Assembly: GCF_014641195.1 (NCBI RefSeq)
Contig: NZ_BMHQ01000003.1
Span: 186,001-250,000, forward strand
Source: Marinithermofilum abyssi
GTDB taxonomy: Bacteria; Bacillota; Bacilli; Thermoactinomycetales; DSM-45169
Direction of reading: 5' to 3'
Length of the DNA stretch: 64,000 nt
The notes below the pieces were generated by a model that worked only from the letters and a program-made list of their open reading frames with translations, ran no database searches and was not told the origin of the DNA. Below are positions 35,876-43,646 of this stretch, in pieces. Position numbers and translations under genes: made by a program. Each line of letters opens with the position of its first letter. Positions within the stretch are counted from its first letter, which is position 1.

Positions 35876-37054
35876 ATGAAATTATCCGATCGGGTCAAAC
35901 AGCTGACACCATCGAAAACGATTGCCATTACCGCCACAGCCAAGGAACTGAAGAAACAAGGGCATGATGTGATCGTGCTGGGGGCCGGTGAACCAGACTT
36001 CAATACTCCGGATCATATCTTGGAAGCAGCGGAAAAGGCTATGCACGAAGGCCATACCAAATATACCCCCGCCGGCGGTATAACGGAGTTGAAAGAGGCG
36101 ATTGTCAAGAAGTTTGAACGAGACAACGGCCTCCGCTATACGCCGGATCAGATTACGGTGACAGTCGGGGCCAAACACGCCCTGTACAATCTGTTCCAGG
36201 TGCTGCTCAACCCCGGTGATGAAGTGATCATTCCGGCTCCGTATTGGGTCAGCTACATCGAACAAGTGAAACTGGCCGGCGGCGTTCCGGTGATCATCGA
36301 CGGAGAGGAATCCCGTTCGTTCAAAGTGATTCCGGAACAGCTGCGTGGTGCTGTTACGGATAAAACAGTGGCGTTTTTGTTGAACAGCCCCTCCAACCCG
36401 ACCGGTTCCCTTTATTCGGCTGCAGAATTGCAGGCGTTGGGCGAGGTCTGTCTGGAACACGGTTTGACGATCGTTTCCGATGAAATTTATGAGCATCTCA
36501 TCTACGACGACGGGGAACAGCATGTCAGCATTGCCAGCCTAAGTGACGCCCTTTATGAAAACACGATCATTATCAACGGGGTATCCAAAACCTACTCCAT
36601 GACGGGCTGGAGGATCGGTTATGCGGCAGGGAATGCCCAAGTGATCAAAGCGATGACAGGCCTGTCCAGCCACAGCACCTCCAACCCGTCTTCGGTGGCG
36701 CAATATGCGGCTCTGGCCGCCCTGGATGGTTCGCAAGAACCCGTGCGCACGATGCGCAAAGCTTTTAAAGATCGCAGGGATTATGTGGTGCGCCGCCTGA
36801 ATCGGATCGAAGGGATCCGGTGCGAGACACCGAAAGGTGCATTCTATGTGTTCGCCAATGTGAGCGAAGCGATGAAGAAGCAAGGCTACGGCACTACAGA
36901 TGACTGGGTGAAAGGGTTGCTAGAACAGGAGAAAGTGGCGATGGTGCCGGGTTCCGCCTTCGGGTTTGACAGCCACGTGCGCATTTCCTACGCCACATCG
37001 ATGGATCAACTGGAAAAAGCAATGGACCGGATTGAGCGGTTTGTTCAAGGCTGA
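35876..37054 (+). CDS. aspB: Class I pyridoxal phosphate aminotransferase (aspartate aminotransferase)
   Basis: 392 aa. The PLP lysine is in NGVSKTYSMTGWRIGY; NSPSNPTGSLYS, SDEIYEHLIY and the C-terminal substrate Arg in VRISYATS are all present. The N-terminus MKLSDRVKQLTPSKTIAITA is that of Bacillus AspB-type enzymes. It transfers amino groups between aspartate and 2-oxoglutarate. ATG 35876 has GAGAGGAGA about ten bases before. In B. subtilis aspB sits between ypmB and asnS; here it stands alone with its own terminator. AspB rather than another class I enzyme is likely, not proven. Confidence 0.88.
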   Translation: MKLSDRVKQLTPSKTIAITATAKELKKQGHDVIVLGAGEPDFNTPDHILEAAEKAMHEGHTKYTPAGGITELKEAIVKKFERDNGLRYTPDQITVTVGAKHALYNLFQVLLNPGDEVIIPAPYWVSYIEQVKLAGGVPVIIDGEESRSFKVIPEQLRGAVTDKTVAFLLNSPSNPTGSLYSAAELQALGEVCLEHGLTIVSDEIYEHLIYDDGEQHVSIASLSDALYENTIIINGVSKTYSMTGWRIGYAAGNAQVIKAMTGLSSHSTSNPSSVAQYAALAALDGSQEPVRTMRKAFKDRRDYVVRRLNRIEGIRCETPKGAFYVFANVSEAMKKQGYGTTDDWVKGLLEQEKVAMVPGSAFGFDSHVRISYATSMDQLEKAMDRIERFVQG

Positions 37055-37068
37055 TTGGATATTGAAGA

Positions 37069-37100
37069 TAACTCCTCCATCCTCGGATGGAGGAGTTTCT
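37069..37100 (+). terminator. Terminator after aspB
   Basis: Perfect twelve-base or longer arms (AACTCCTCCATC and GATGGAGGAGTT) with a tiny CTCG loop, then T-rich. Confidence 0.88.
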
Positions 37101-37264
37101 ATTGTAAAGTACATAGCTAATGCAAAGCGCTAATCTGCCATTTTCACTCCTCCAGCCACTGAAATAGGGAATTCAACTTATTGTGGTTAAGGTAATATAC
37201 GAATAAGAACAAATATTCCCTGGTCACGATCCGGGTTCAGGATTTAACCGGATTGTCCGTCCGA

Positions 37265-37295
37265 CAGAAAAACCAGCCAACATCAGTTGGCTGGT
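37265..37295 (-). terminator. Terminator after lexA
   Basis: AACCAGCCAAC/GTTGGCTGGTT arms with ATCA loop; read on the minus strand the hairpin is followed by TTTTTC. It sits five bases past the lexA stop. Confidence 0.85.
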
Positions 37296-37299
37296 TTGT

Positions 37300-37926
37300 T
37301 TATATGACTTCCCGAAACAGGCCGATCACTTTGCCCAGAATCGAAACTTCCTGCAACAAAATAGGGGCTAGTTCGTCATTTTCCGGTTGCAAACGAATGT
37401 GGTTGCGTTCTTTGTAAAAGCGCTTGACCGTTGCTTCGTTGTCCGGCGTCATGGCGACCACGATATCACCATTTTCTGCTGTTTGTTGCTGGCGCACAAT
37501 GACATAGTCACCGTCCAGAATGCCGGCGTTGATCATACTGTCCCCCCGTACCAATAACAAAAATACAGACTCATCATTACCCACTAGTCTACGGGGAAGG
37601 GGGAAATACTCTTCGATATTTTCTACAGCGGTAATGGGTTCACCAGCCGTCACTTTCCCGACTAGCGGCACCATGACAGAATCCGCGGCAGGCCGGGCAG
37701 CGGTTTCCGATTCATCATGTAAGATTTCAATGGCCCGGGGTTTCGTGGGATCACGACGAATAAGTCCTTTTTTCTCAAGGCGGGCCAAATGTCCGTGCAC
37801 CGTAGAGCTGGATGCCAAGCCTACAGCTTCGCCGATTTCCCGCACAGAGGGAGGATATCCCTTCTCGCGCACCTCTTTTTTTATGTAATCCAAGATCGCT
37901 TGTTGCCGCTGGGAAAGTTTTATCAA
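37300..37926 (-). CDS. lexA: SOS regulon repressor LexA
   Basis: 208 aa. Winged helix at residues 5-65 ([23 protein letters not shown]), self-cleavage site A94-G95 in KVTAGEP, catalytic S130 in GDSMI and K168 in ATVKRFYK, so a fully working LexA. TTG 37926 is chosen: AAAGGAG lies nine bases upstream and the N-terminus MIKLSQRQ aligns with B. subtilis MTKLSKRQ, whereas the ATG at 37935 touches the ribosome site. It is divergent from yneA with two SOS boxes between them, so it represses both. Confidence 0.97.
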   Translation of the reverse strand: MIKLSQRQQAILDYIKKEVREKGYPPSVREIGEAVGLASSSTVHGHLARLEKKGLIRRDPTKPRAIEILHDESETAARPAADSVMVPLVGKVTAGEPITAVENIEEYFPLPRRLVGNDESVFLLLVRGDSMINAGILDGDYVIVRQQQTAENGDIVVAMTPDNEATVKRFYKERNHIRLQPENDELAPILLQEVSILGKVIGLFREVI

Positions 37927-38013
37927 GGGATTCATCTCCTTTCGGTCCTATGTGAGGCAGACCTGCTCCCCAATCCGTATTTTCTCCAGTATACACGATG
38001 GGAAACAAAAACA

Positions 38014-38027
38014 CAAACATAGGTTCG
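38014..38027. promoter_or_regulatory. SOS (LexA) box 1
   Basis: CAAACATAGGTTCG matches the Bacillus box CGAAC-N4-GTTCG with one mismatch. It is about 88 bases upstream of lexA, well placed for autoregulation. Confidence 0.8.
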
Positions 38028-38042
38028 AAAATTCCGATTGAC

Positions 38043-38056
38043 GGAACATATGTTCT
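38043..38056. promoter_or_regulatory. SOS (LexA) box 2
   Basis: GGAACATATGTTCT holds the perfect core GAAC-N4-GTTC with a palindromic ATAT spacer. Sixteen bases separate it from box 1, and it lies about 60 bases upstream of yneA. Confidence 0.87.
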
Positions 38057-38115
38057 GGAATAAACTGTTTGTACAGGGCATAGCTTGTACAAAAACAGAA
38101 ATGAGGGTGAAGCTT

Positions 38116-38382
38116 GTGGATTGGAAAATGTGGTGCTCGGGTCTTATTGTATTTCTTTCTTTGACGGGGTTCTTATTTGACGGAAGCGGCGAAGCAGATT
38201 TCGGCTCCCTTAAGGTGATCAAAGTTCATCCAGGTGACACCTTGTGGGAAATCGCCCAAGCGGAAACGGATTCCTCGCAGGATGTACGCGAAGTGATGAC
38301 TATGATTCGAGAGATCAACCAGTTGGAGAATACCGAATTGCATCCAGGCCAGACCTTGAAAATACCAGTAAACCCCGAATAA
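38116..38382 (+). CDS. yneA: LysM-domain cell division suppressor, YneA-like
   Basis: 88 aa: a membrane helix (about residues 5-22), a short linker and one LysM domain (IKVHPGDTLWEIAQ ... LHPGQTLKIP) at the C-terminus. This is the design of YneA, which blocks division during the SOS response. GTG 38116 follows GAGGGTGA by five bases; ATG 38101 gives five more residues but lacks a site. Divergent from lexA and beside two SOS boxes. The usual downstream yneB resolvase is absent. Confidence 0.88.
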   Translation: MDWKMWCSGLIVFLSLTGFLFDGSGEADFGSLKVIKVHPGDTLWEIAQAETDSSQDVREVMTMIREINQLENTELHPGQTLKIPVNPE

Positions 38383-38386
38383 ATCA

Positions 38387-38417
38387 AAAGCCCGCCAATA
38401 TGCTGGTGGGCTTTTGA
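38387..38417. terminator. Bidirectional terminator between yneA and the next minus-strand gene
   Basis: AAAAGCCCGCCA and TGGTGGGCTTTT arms with a six-base loop; A run on one side, T run on the other, serving both convergent genes. Confidence 0.87.
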
Positions 38418-38425
38418 AGCGACGG

Positions 38426-38887
38426 TCATCTGTACTCGATATAGGTGATCTCTTTTTTTATCTCTCCCAACCCTTCCATGGCATGTAAAACTATGACAGG
38501 AACGATATCATCCTTGGTGGTATCTGAGAGCGTGATGTTTACCAATTTGATGTCATGATAGATGAAGGAGAAGTCGATTTGATGGTAGACATCCCGGGAG
38601 TTAATCTGTAGGTCGATTTTGCGCAGCTCTTCGCTCAGCTTGTTTAGTTTGCGAATAATCTTGTGTTTGGCTTCTTTGTTCAGTTTATAGTTGGAATAAT
38701 GTTCAATGGTGGATTTGTATGTATCCGATATCTCTCCTATAACGGACTGGCCCTTCAGCGCTTTAAACTCATCCACATATTCTTGTGTTTTATATGCTTG
38801 GTAATAAGTATGACCGCCCAGCGTGATGATCACTACGATCAGATAGATGGTGGCTGTTCGCAAGCTGTTTTTCCACTGGAATTTCAC
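38426..38887 (-). CDS. Membrane-anchored protein, unknown
   Basis: 153 aa. N-terminal membrane helix at about residues 10-28 (TIYLIVVIITLGG), then a helical, lysine-rich outside domain (KEAKHKIIRKLNKLSEELRKIDLQI) and a beta-like end. No family recognised. GTG 38887 is chosen because GGGAGGGAGA lies just upstream on the minus strand. It ends at the shared terminator with yneA. Confidence 0.65.
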   Translation of the reverse strand: MKFQWKNSLRTATIYLIVVIITLGGHTYYQAYKTQEYVDEFKALKGQSVIGEISDTYKSTIEHYSNYKLNKEAKHKIIRKLNKLSEELRKIDLQINSRDVYHQIDFSFIYHDIKLVNITLSDTTKDDIVPVIVLHAMEGLGEIKKEITYIEYR

Positions 38888-39149
38888 GAGTCTCCCTCCC
38901 GGTATGTACCCCTGGTAGTACATATATATGGACAGGGGGGGAGAGATATGATGCTTGATTTTTTACTCCATTTCCGGGTTCTCGCAGATCACGAACCTCA
39001 CCTGGTGGGCGCATTTACCCAGAATTGAACAAGGTGCCTTTTGATTTATCCGTTTGCACCGATCACGACGACTTTCCGCCCCACACGCCTTTTCAAATTG
39101 TACAACCCACCCTCAAAACCACTCAAAGCTGTCCGGAATAATTATAGAT

Positions 39150-39465
39150 AGTGAGCGGGAAAACCCAGCCCTTTAGGATTGGGATGAAAGTGAGCGCCGG
39201 GCCGGGAGGGTATAAACCCTCTCGTAAGTCCGACAAGTATTTTTTGGTATCTTAAGATACGAGCGGAAGCACGTTATAAGGTTGGTAGGAGGAATCCGTC
39301 CTGCCGTAAAATGATTCCTGTCAAGTAGCCGATGGAGGCTCAGCATTTCTCAGGCTCGGAGGTAGCCTTTGGTAGAGGGTAGTGGGTTGCCGTACCCAAT
39401 GATCCGAGAAGCCCACGGCGCCCGAAGGAAGTGCCCCTGGGGTGCATTAGCCGTGTGGAGCAAGT
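39150..39465 (+). ncRNA. Structured RNA element E1, resembling an IS200/IS605-type omega RNA / HEARO relic
   Basis: About 315 bases, no protein frame, rich in short hairpins: GGG AAAA CCC, AGGGT/ACCCT, the palindrome GTATCTTAAGATAC (39247-39260), GGAGG.../..CCTGCC, GGGT..ACCC. It ends in a large hairpin with arms GCCCACGGC (39411-39419) and GCCGTGTGGAG (39450-39460). The last 62 bases recur at 42171-42232. The terminal hairpin also matches that of the element at 41560-41945. Such ends mark transposons of the IS200/IS605 group, whose TnpB, IscB or IsrB nucleases use RNA from this end. No nuclease gene lies nearby. The boundaries and class are inferred. Confidence 0.5.
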
Positions 39466-39580
39466 CATAAGTTTATCTCCTTAAAAAGGGAAAATATATA
39501 TCAACAGCCCTTCCTCCTTCTCCGGGGGAGAACGAAAATAAGCTTATCAATGGTTACCGTACTCTCCCCTGTAAGATGCA

Positions 39581-39609
39581 TCGACGATTTCATGATGGAG
39601 GGATATAAT
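39581..39609 (+). promoter_or_regulatory. Likely sigma-A promoter of namA
   Basis: TATAAT at 39604-39609, perfect -10, with TCGACG at 39581-39586 as a partial -35 (four of six) at 17 bases spacing. About 40 bases upstream of the namA start. Confidence 0.5.
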
Positions 39610-39651
39610 AAAATGGATCTTTCGATCAACGAAATAAGGAGCGGATGAGAG

Positions 39652-40734
39652 ATGAGCCAGCATTTGTTTTCGCCTTTCTCTATGAAAGGAATCACACTGC
39701 GGAACCGAATCGGGGTTTCGCCGATGTGTCAGTACAGCGCCGAGGACGGAACTCCCAACGATTGGCACCTTGTCCATCTGGGCTCTCGGGCCGTCGGCGG
39801 AGCGGGACTGATTATCGCCGAAGCGACGGCCGTAGAGGCCCGGGGACGGATCTCTCCTGAAGACTTGGGTATTTACAAGGATGAACATATCCCACCCTTC
39901 CGCCGGATCACGGATTTCATCCGGAAACAGGGGGCCGTACCCGGCATTCAGCTGGCCCATGCCGGACGAAAAGCTTCTACATACAGCCCCTGGAAGCAAC
40001 GGGTTTCCGGGGTGGCGGTTCCTGACGAAGACGGGGGCTGGGAAGTGGTGGGGCCTGGAAACACACCTTTTTCCAAAAATCACCGTATCCCCAGGGAGCT
40101 GAGCCCCGAGGAAATTGCGGACATTCAAGAATCATTTCGGTTGGCCACTTTAAGGGCCCGGGAAGCGGGATTTGAATGGATCGAATTTCACGCCGCCCAC
40201 GGTTATTTGGCTCACAGTTTCTATTCGCCGCTGTCCAACCAACGAACCGACCGTTATGGAGGCAGCTTCGACAACCGGATCCGCTTCGTGCTGGAAACCG
40301 TCCGGCTCATGCGGAAGGAATGGCCGGAGGAGCTGCCTTTTACCGTTCGCCTCTCTTGTTCCGACTGGGTGGAAGGGGGATGGACCCTTGAAGATTCCGT
40401 TGACCTGGCCAAACGGCTGAAGGAGGAGGGAGTCGATCTGATCGACTGCAGTTCCGGAGGAAACATCCCCAAGGCCCCCATTCCGGTGGGAGCCGGCTAC
40501 CAGGTTCCCTTTTCGGAGACCATCCGGCATTCCGCAAAGATCGCCACGGCCGCCGTGGGACTCATTACCCATGGAATGCAGGCCGACGATATCATTCGAA
40601 ACGGGAGGGCGGATCTCGTTCTGTTGGGCCGGGAGATGTTGCGGGATCCCTACTGGCCCCTCCGGGCGTCCCAGCAGGTTCACCAACGGGATGCGGTTCC
40701 TGTTCCGCCGCAATATGAGCGGGGTTGGAATTAA
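39652..40734 (+). CDS. namA: NADPH-dependent flavin oxidoreductase, Old Yellow Enzyme family
   Basis: 360 aa TIM-barrel FMN enzyme like YqjM/XenA. C26 in SPMCQYSA tunes the flavin as in the YqjM class; HAAHGYLAHSF carries the substrate-binding His pair; RYGGSFDNR and LLGREMLRDPYW are phosphate and FMN contacts. It reduces activated C=C bonds such as enones or nitro compounds, probably against electrophile stress. ATG 39652 has AAGGAGCGG upstream. GC-rich third positions. It stands alone with its own promoter and terminator between two RNA-like elements. Confidence 0.92.
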   Translation: MSQHLFSPFSMKGITLRNRIGVSPMCQYSAEDGTPNDWHLVHLGSRAVGGAGLIIAEATAVEARGRISPEDLGIYKDEHIPPFRRITDFIRKQGAVPGIQLAHAGRKASTYSPWKQRVSGVAVPDEDGGWEVVGPGNTPFSKNHRIPRELSPEEIADIQESFRLATLRAREAGFEWIEFHAAHGYLAHSFYSPLSNQRTDRYGGSFDNRIRFVLETVRLMRKEWPEELPFTVRLSCSDWVEGGWTLEDSVDLAKRLKEEGVDLIDCSSGGNIPKAPIPVGAGYQVPFSETIRHSAKIATAAVGLITHGMQADDIIRNGRADLVLLGREMLRDPYWPLRASQQVHQRDAVPVPPQYERGWN

Positions 40735-40751
40735 TGGCTCCAAGGAATACA

Positions 40752-40790
40752 TCAAGCGGGAGGAATGCTTCCTCCCGCTTCTTTTTTTGC
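40752..40790 (+). terminator. Terminator after namA
   Basis: AAGCGGGAGGA/TCCTCCCGCTT arms with a five-base loop, followed by CTTTTTTT. Strong. Confidence 0.9.
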
Positions 40791-41064
40791 ATTTTCTCCT
40801 TTTGGAAGATCGATGACGACGCAAGGAACATTCTCCATGGATAACTGGGTATAAACCATGTGATTCTGTCCATACGGATATCAAAAGTAACGCTTGTCAT
40901 GCATGTTTCCAGCGTTCATCGGGCAATTTATCTGTATTCCTAAACCCACTAGTAGTTGTATTGCGAACACTCTTTTCTCCCGCTTTGGGGGCTCCCCTAT
41001 TCGGGTGCATCTTTTTCCTCTTGCTAATGTTGTTGTGTAAATCTGTTAAGACGGAGGACAAAAT
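40791..41064. other. Gap before the WGxxGxxG-type gene
   Basis: About 270 bases. A minus-strand frame reads HMVYTQLSMENVPCVVIDLP before running into the namA terminator; it has protein-like character but no start or ribosome site and may be gene debris. The rest is probably the promoter of the next gene. Confidence 0.35.
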
Positions 41065-41442
41065 ATGGCTGGTAACCAACAGAAAGAACCGATGCACTAC
41101 GACGAAGTATTTTCGGTGTGGAAGTGCGTTAGGTTTACACAAAAATGGATCGTATCTATCACGGTAGCGCTGATACTTTCATTGGGGATACAAGCGTTTC
41201 ACATGTACCCTCAAGCCGTTGCTGCTATTGATGTAGACCGAAATGGTCCGATGAATAATAATCGAAGTGATCGGATCTTGAATCAAAAACGGCAACAATA
41301 TTATAACTACAACGAACGAAATGTATCAAACACCGTAGATGCCGGCATTAACAACAATGATACCAACTGGGAGTGGATCGGGCTTCTTGGTTTGTTAGGT
41401 TTGTTGGGACTTCGCCGACGTCCGGTAAAACCTCAAAAATAA
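41065..41442 (+). CDS. WGxxGxxG-CTERM-like small secreted protein
   Basis: 125 aa. Membrane helix or signal near residues 28-50 (WIVSITVALILSLGIQAF, ending near AVA), an Asn-rich polar middle (MNNNRSDRI, NNNDTN), and a C-terminal WEWIGLLGLLGLLGLRRR: a tryptophan-glycine-leucine helix closed by arginines. This end resembles the WGxxGxxG C-terminal sorting-type signals of Bacillota, whose handling enzyme is not known to me. ATG 41065 has GGAGGACAAAAT upstream. Confidence 0.72.
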   Translation: MAGNQQKEPMHYDEVFSVWKCVRFTQKWIVSITVALILSLGIQAFHMYPQAVAAIDVDRNGPMNNNRSDRILNQKRQQYYNYNERNVSNTVDAGINNNDTNWEWIGLLGLLGLLGLRRRPVKPQK

Positions 41443-41559
41443 CAGTGGTAAAAAAAGAGCAAAGTGCATAAACCCAGGGCAAGAATTTAAAACGTAATAA
41501 GGGGCTAGCCTTGTGAACCAGGTGAGAGGGCGGTGTTAAATAAACCTTAATCCTCATTG

Positions 41560-41945
41560 AGACTCCACACGGCTGAAGCCGTGGGATTCTTGGGTAGTTA
41601 GCGCCCTCAGTCCATTTCTGTTTCGGACAACTCCCAAGTTCAGGGCTGTCTCATCAGCCCATCCCATGCAGTTAGAAATGTACCCACATGGGCGGCGTAC
41701 CTGTTACCAGTACGCTAGTTCCTCCATCTCACTCTCAAGGTTTTACCCAGTAGGAGAGATTGGTTCGCTACTGGAACCCCATACCATGACGTTTACAAGG
41801 AACGAACCCACTACCCGTGGGATGAGCACCGCTCATACGTTCGATTATACCCAGTATTGGTTGCTCTTTCCACCCGAAAAGGGGTGTTAAGCAACGCTGC
41901 CTTTCAACCCACGATGAAAACCGCGGGCTTTCAGCCGGCACTTTC
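41560..41945 (-). mobile_element. Protein-less IS200/IS605-type element E3 with TnpB omega-RNA-like end
   Basis: About 385 bases bounded by subterminal hairpins: CACGGC.../GCCGTG at 41565-41585 and GCGGGCT/AGCCGGC at 41923-41939. Read on the minus strand it ends ACCCAAGAATCCCACGG, hairpin, GTGGAG, TCTCAATG, the usual look of the right end of TnpB-carrying IS605 elements. Inside are many stems, such as CCAGTAG/CTACTGG (41747-41774), CCCACATGGG (41683-41692) and GAGCACCGCTC (41824-41834). No TnpA or TnpB frame. Best read as a miniature element that still encodes a structured RNA. Confidence 0.6.
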
Positions 41946-41970
41946 TGTAAAATGAGGTTCTTACAAAAAC

Positions 41971-42001
41971 CCCCATCACCATTGATGGGGGTTTTTCACA
42001 A
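41971..42001 (+). terminator. Hairpin with T run downstream of element E3
   Basis: AACCCCCATCA/TGATGGGGGTT arms with CCAT loop followed by TTTCAC. A credible terminator; the gene it serves is not apparent, perhaps the small secreted protein gene before E3 was inserted. Confidence 0.75.
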
Positions 42002-42124
42002 TTTTTTAGTCATATCCGCCAACTTTTCATGCGGGTGACTTCTCCGGAGTCTTGCCTGGCCTTGGCCTCATCGGGTCAGGGTAGAGGGTTCCGATCTTGC
42101 CCCTACAATAACTTCAACTTTTTT

Positions 42125-42232
42125 AAATCCGGATGGAGCCTTCGGGGAGAGGAGTAGGTGGCTCCCCTCTTTGATCCGAGAAGCTCCCGGCGCCCGCAGG
42201 AAGTGCCCTTGGGGTGCTTTAGCCGAGGGGAG
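42125..42232 (+). ncRNA. Partial second copy (E2) of the E1-type RNA element, running into the hemY 3' end
   Basis: The block 42171-42232 equals E1 39399-39460 at 54 of 62 positions. Its end hairpin (arms GCTCCCGGC 42183-42191 and GCCGAGGGGAG 42222-42232) differs from E1 in both arms yet still pairs. Upstream, GGAGCC/GGCTCC and GGGGAGAGG/CCCCTCT stems are seen, but the longer 5' part of E1 is not recognisable. The hemY stop codon lies within this block. Confidence 0.5.
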
Positions 42233-43646
42233 ACGTCTCATCAAGACTCTGCATCACTTGTTCTGCTGCCTGTTTTCCTTGTTGAATACAGTCCGGCAAG
42301 CCGATTCCCCGGTAGGAAGAGCCTGCGAGAAACACACTGGGAAGACGGGTGCGGAGTTGAGTTTCGAGGCTGCGCAACCAATCCGCATGCCCGACGATAT
42401 ATTGCGGCATGGCTTGTTTCCAGCGGGTAATCCGGCTGAAAATCGGTGAAGAACGGATTCCCATGACATGTTGCAAGTCCTTTGTGACTCGTTTGATGAT
42501 GACATCATCCGGTTCGTCTACTATGGCGTCATCCCCCGCCCGACCTACATAGCAACGAAGTAAGGCTTTTCCTTTTGGAGCGGTATGCGGCCACTTTTTA
42601 TGGGTCCAAGTACAAGCAGTGATCGTGGCGGGCTCTCGGCGCGGCACGACAAAGCCGGTCCCTTCATAAGGAATACGGACGGCCTCTTCATTATAAGCCA
42701 GCAGTACCGTTGCAACGGAAGTGGAGGGTACATCCCGACGGTGTTGCAGAAAGCCGTGGCGAGGGAAAGCCTTCTCCACTACAGCATGGGGAACAGCCAT
42801 CACAATCAGATCCGCTTGGTCCTTATGTCCATCTTGAAAAGTTATTGTATACCCGGTGTTTTCCTGGACGATTTGCCCCAATCGGATCCCTTTTTGGATG
42901 GATACATCATGAAGCTGTTGTTCCAATGCAGCAACCAGGGATTTCAATCCCTTTTTCAGTGTTAAAAACATTCCCAACGGCTTTTGATTCCCTTTGGTAC
43001 GGGGGCGCGTCTGTTTAAGTCCCAGGATCAAACTCCGGTATTTTTGCTCCATCTGAGCAAATTGGGGGAAAGTGGCTTGCAGGCTGAGCTGATCGATGTC
43101 CCCGGCATAGATCCCGGACAACAGAGGCTCAATCAGATGGTTGACCACTTCATCCCCTAGCCGGTCCCGGAAAAAACGGCCGACCGAAAGGTCTGTATCC
43201 GTTGCGTGGCGGGGGAGAAACAGATCTCCCGCCGCCCGCAGTTTACCGGTCAAGGAAAAGAGCGGCGTCGTCACAAAGGGGGAAAGCCGGGTGGGAATGC
43301 CCATGACAGCCCCTTCGGGAATGGGGATCAGTTTTCCTTGATGTAGGATATACGCTTGTCCCGTATGATTACGGACCAAATCATTCTCCAATCCCAACTC
43401 TTTTACGAGTTGCACACCCGCCTGCTTCCGAGCCAAGAAAGAATCTGGCCCTTTCTCCATGACAAAACCATCGTGAACTTCCGTGTCAATTTTTCCGCCC
43501 AACCGCGTTTCTGCTTCAAACAGGGAAATCTGTGCAGAAATGCCGCGATCCCGACAGGCTTTTTGTAGATAAAAGGCGGCGGAAAGGCCTGTAATGCCCC
43601 CGCCGATGACAGCGATTCGTTTTTTTATTGATTGACTTCCGACCAT
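42219..43646 (-). CDS. hemY: Coproporphyrinogen III oxidase (HemY/HemG-type)
   Basis: 475 aa FAD enzyme that oxidises coproporphyrinogen III to coproporphyrin III in the Gram-positive heme route (also named CgoX). N-terminal FAD motif [47 protein letters not shown] and the C-terminal [17 protein letters not shown]. The start at 43646 gives a short overlap with hemH; an upstream in-frame start is possible. The last four residues (SPLG) and the stop are contributed by the RNA-like element E2. Confidence 0.94.
   Translation of the reverse strand: MVGSQSIKKRIAVIGGGITGLSAAFYLQKACRDRGISAQISLFEAETRLGGKIDTEVHDGFVMEKGPDSFLARKQAGVQLVKELGLENDLVRNHTGQAYILHQGKLIPIPEGAVMGIPTRLSPFVTTPLFSLTGKLRAAGDLFLPRHATDTDLSVGRFFRDRLGDEVVNHLIEPLLSGIYAGDIDQLSLQATFPQFAQMEQKYRSLILGLKQTRPRTKGNQKPLGMFLTLKKGLKSLVAALEQQLHDVSIQKGIRLGQIVQENTGYTITFQDGHKDQADLIVMAVPHAVVEKAFPRHGFLQHRRDVPSTSVATVLLAYNEEAVRIPYEGTGFVVPRREPATITACTWTHKKWPHTAPKGKALLRCYVGRAGDDAIVDEPDDVIIKRVTKDLQHVMGIRSSPIFSRITRWKQAMPQYIVGHADWLRSLETQLRTRLPSVFLAGSSYRGIGLPDCIQQGKQAAEQVMQSLDETSPLG

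Noticed and set aside
38948-39028. 26-codon frame with a very good ribosome site (GGGGGGGAGAG)
   Set aside because: Too short and without known motif; the site may belong to a remnant. Worth noting but not supported as a gene.
39150-39465. Could the hairpin-rich region be a CRISPR array or group I/II intron
   Set aside because: No regularly spaced direct repeats, no domain V-like hairpin and no intron protein.
40750-40880. Minus-strand protein-like phrase HMVYTQLSMENVP
   Set aside because: No start and it ends inside the namA terminator; treated as possible debris.
41666-41890. Plus-strand frame of 74 codons in element E3
   Set aside because: It runs across the stems of the RNA-like element, has no ribosome site and no protein-like pattern.
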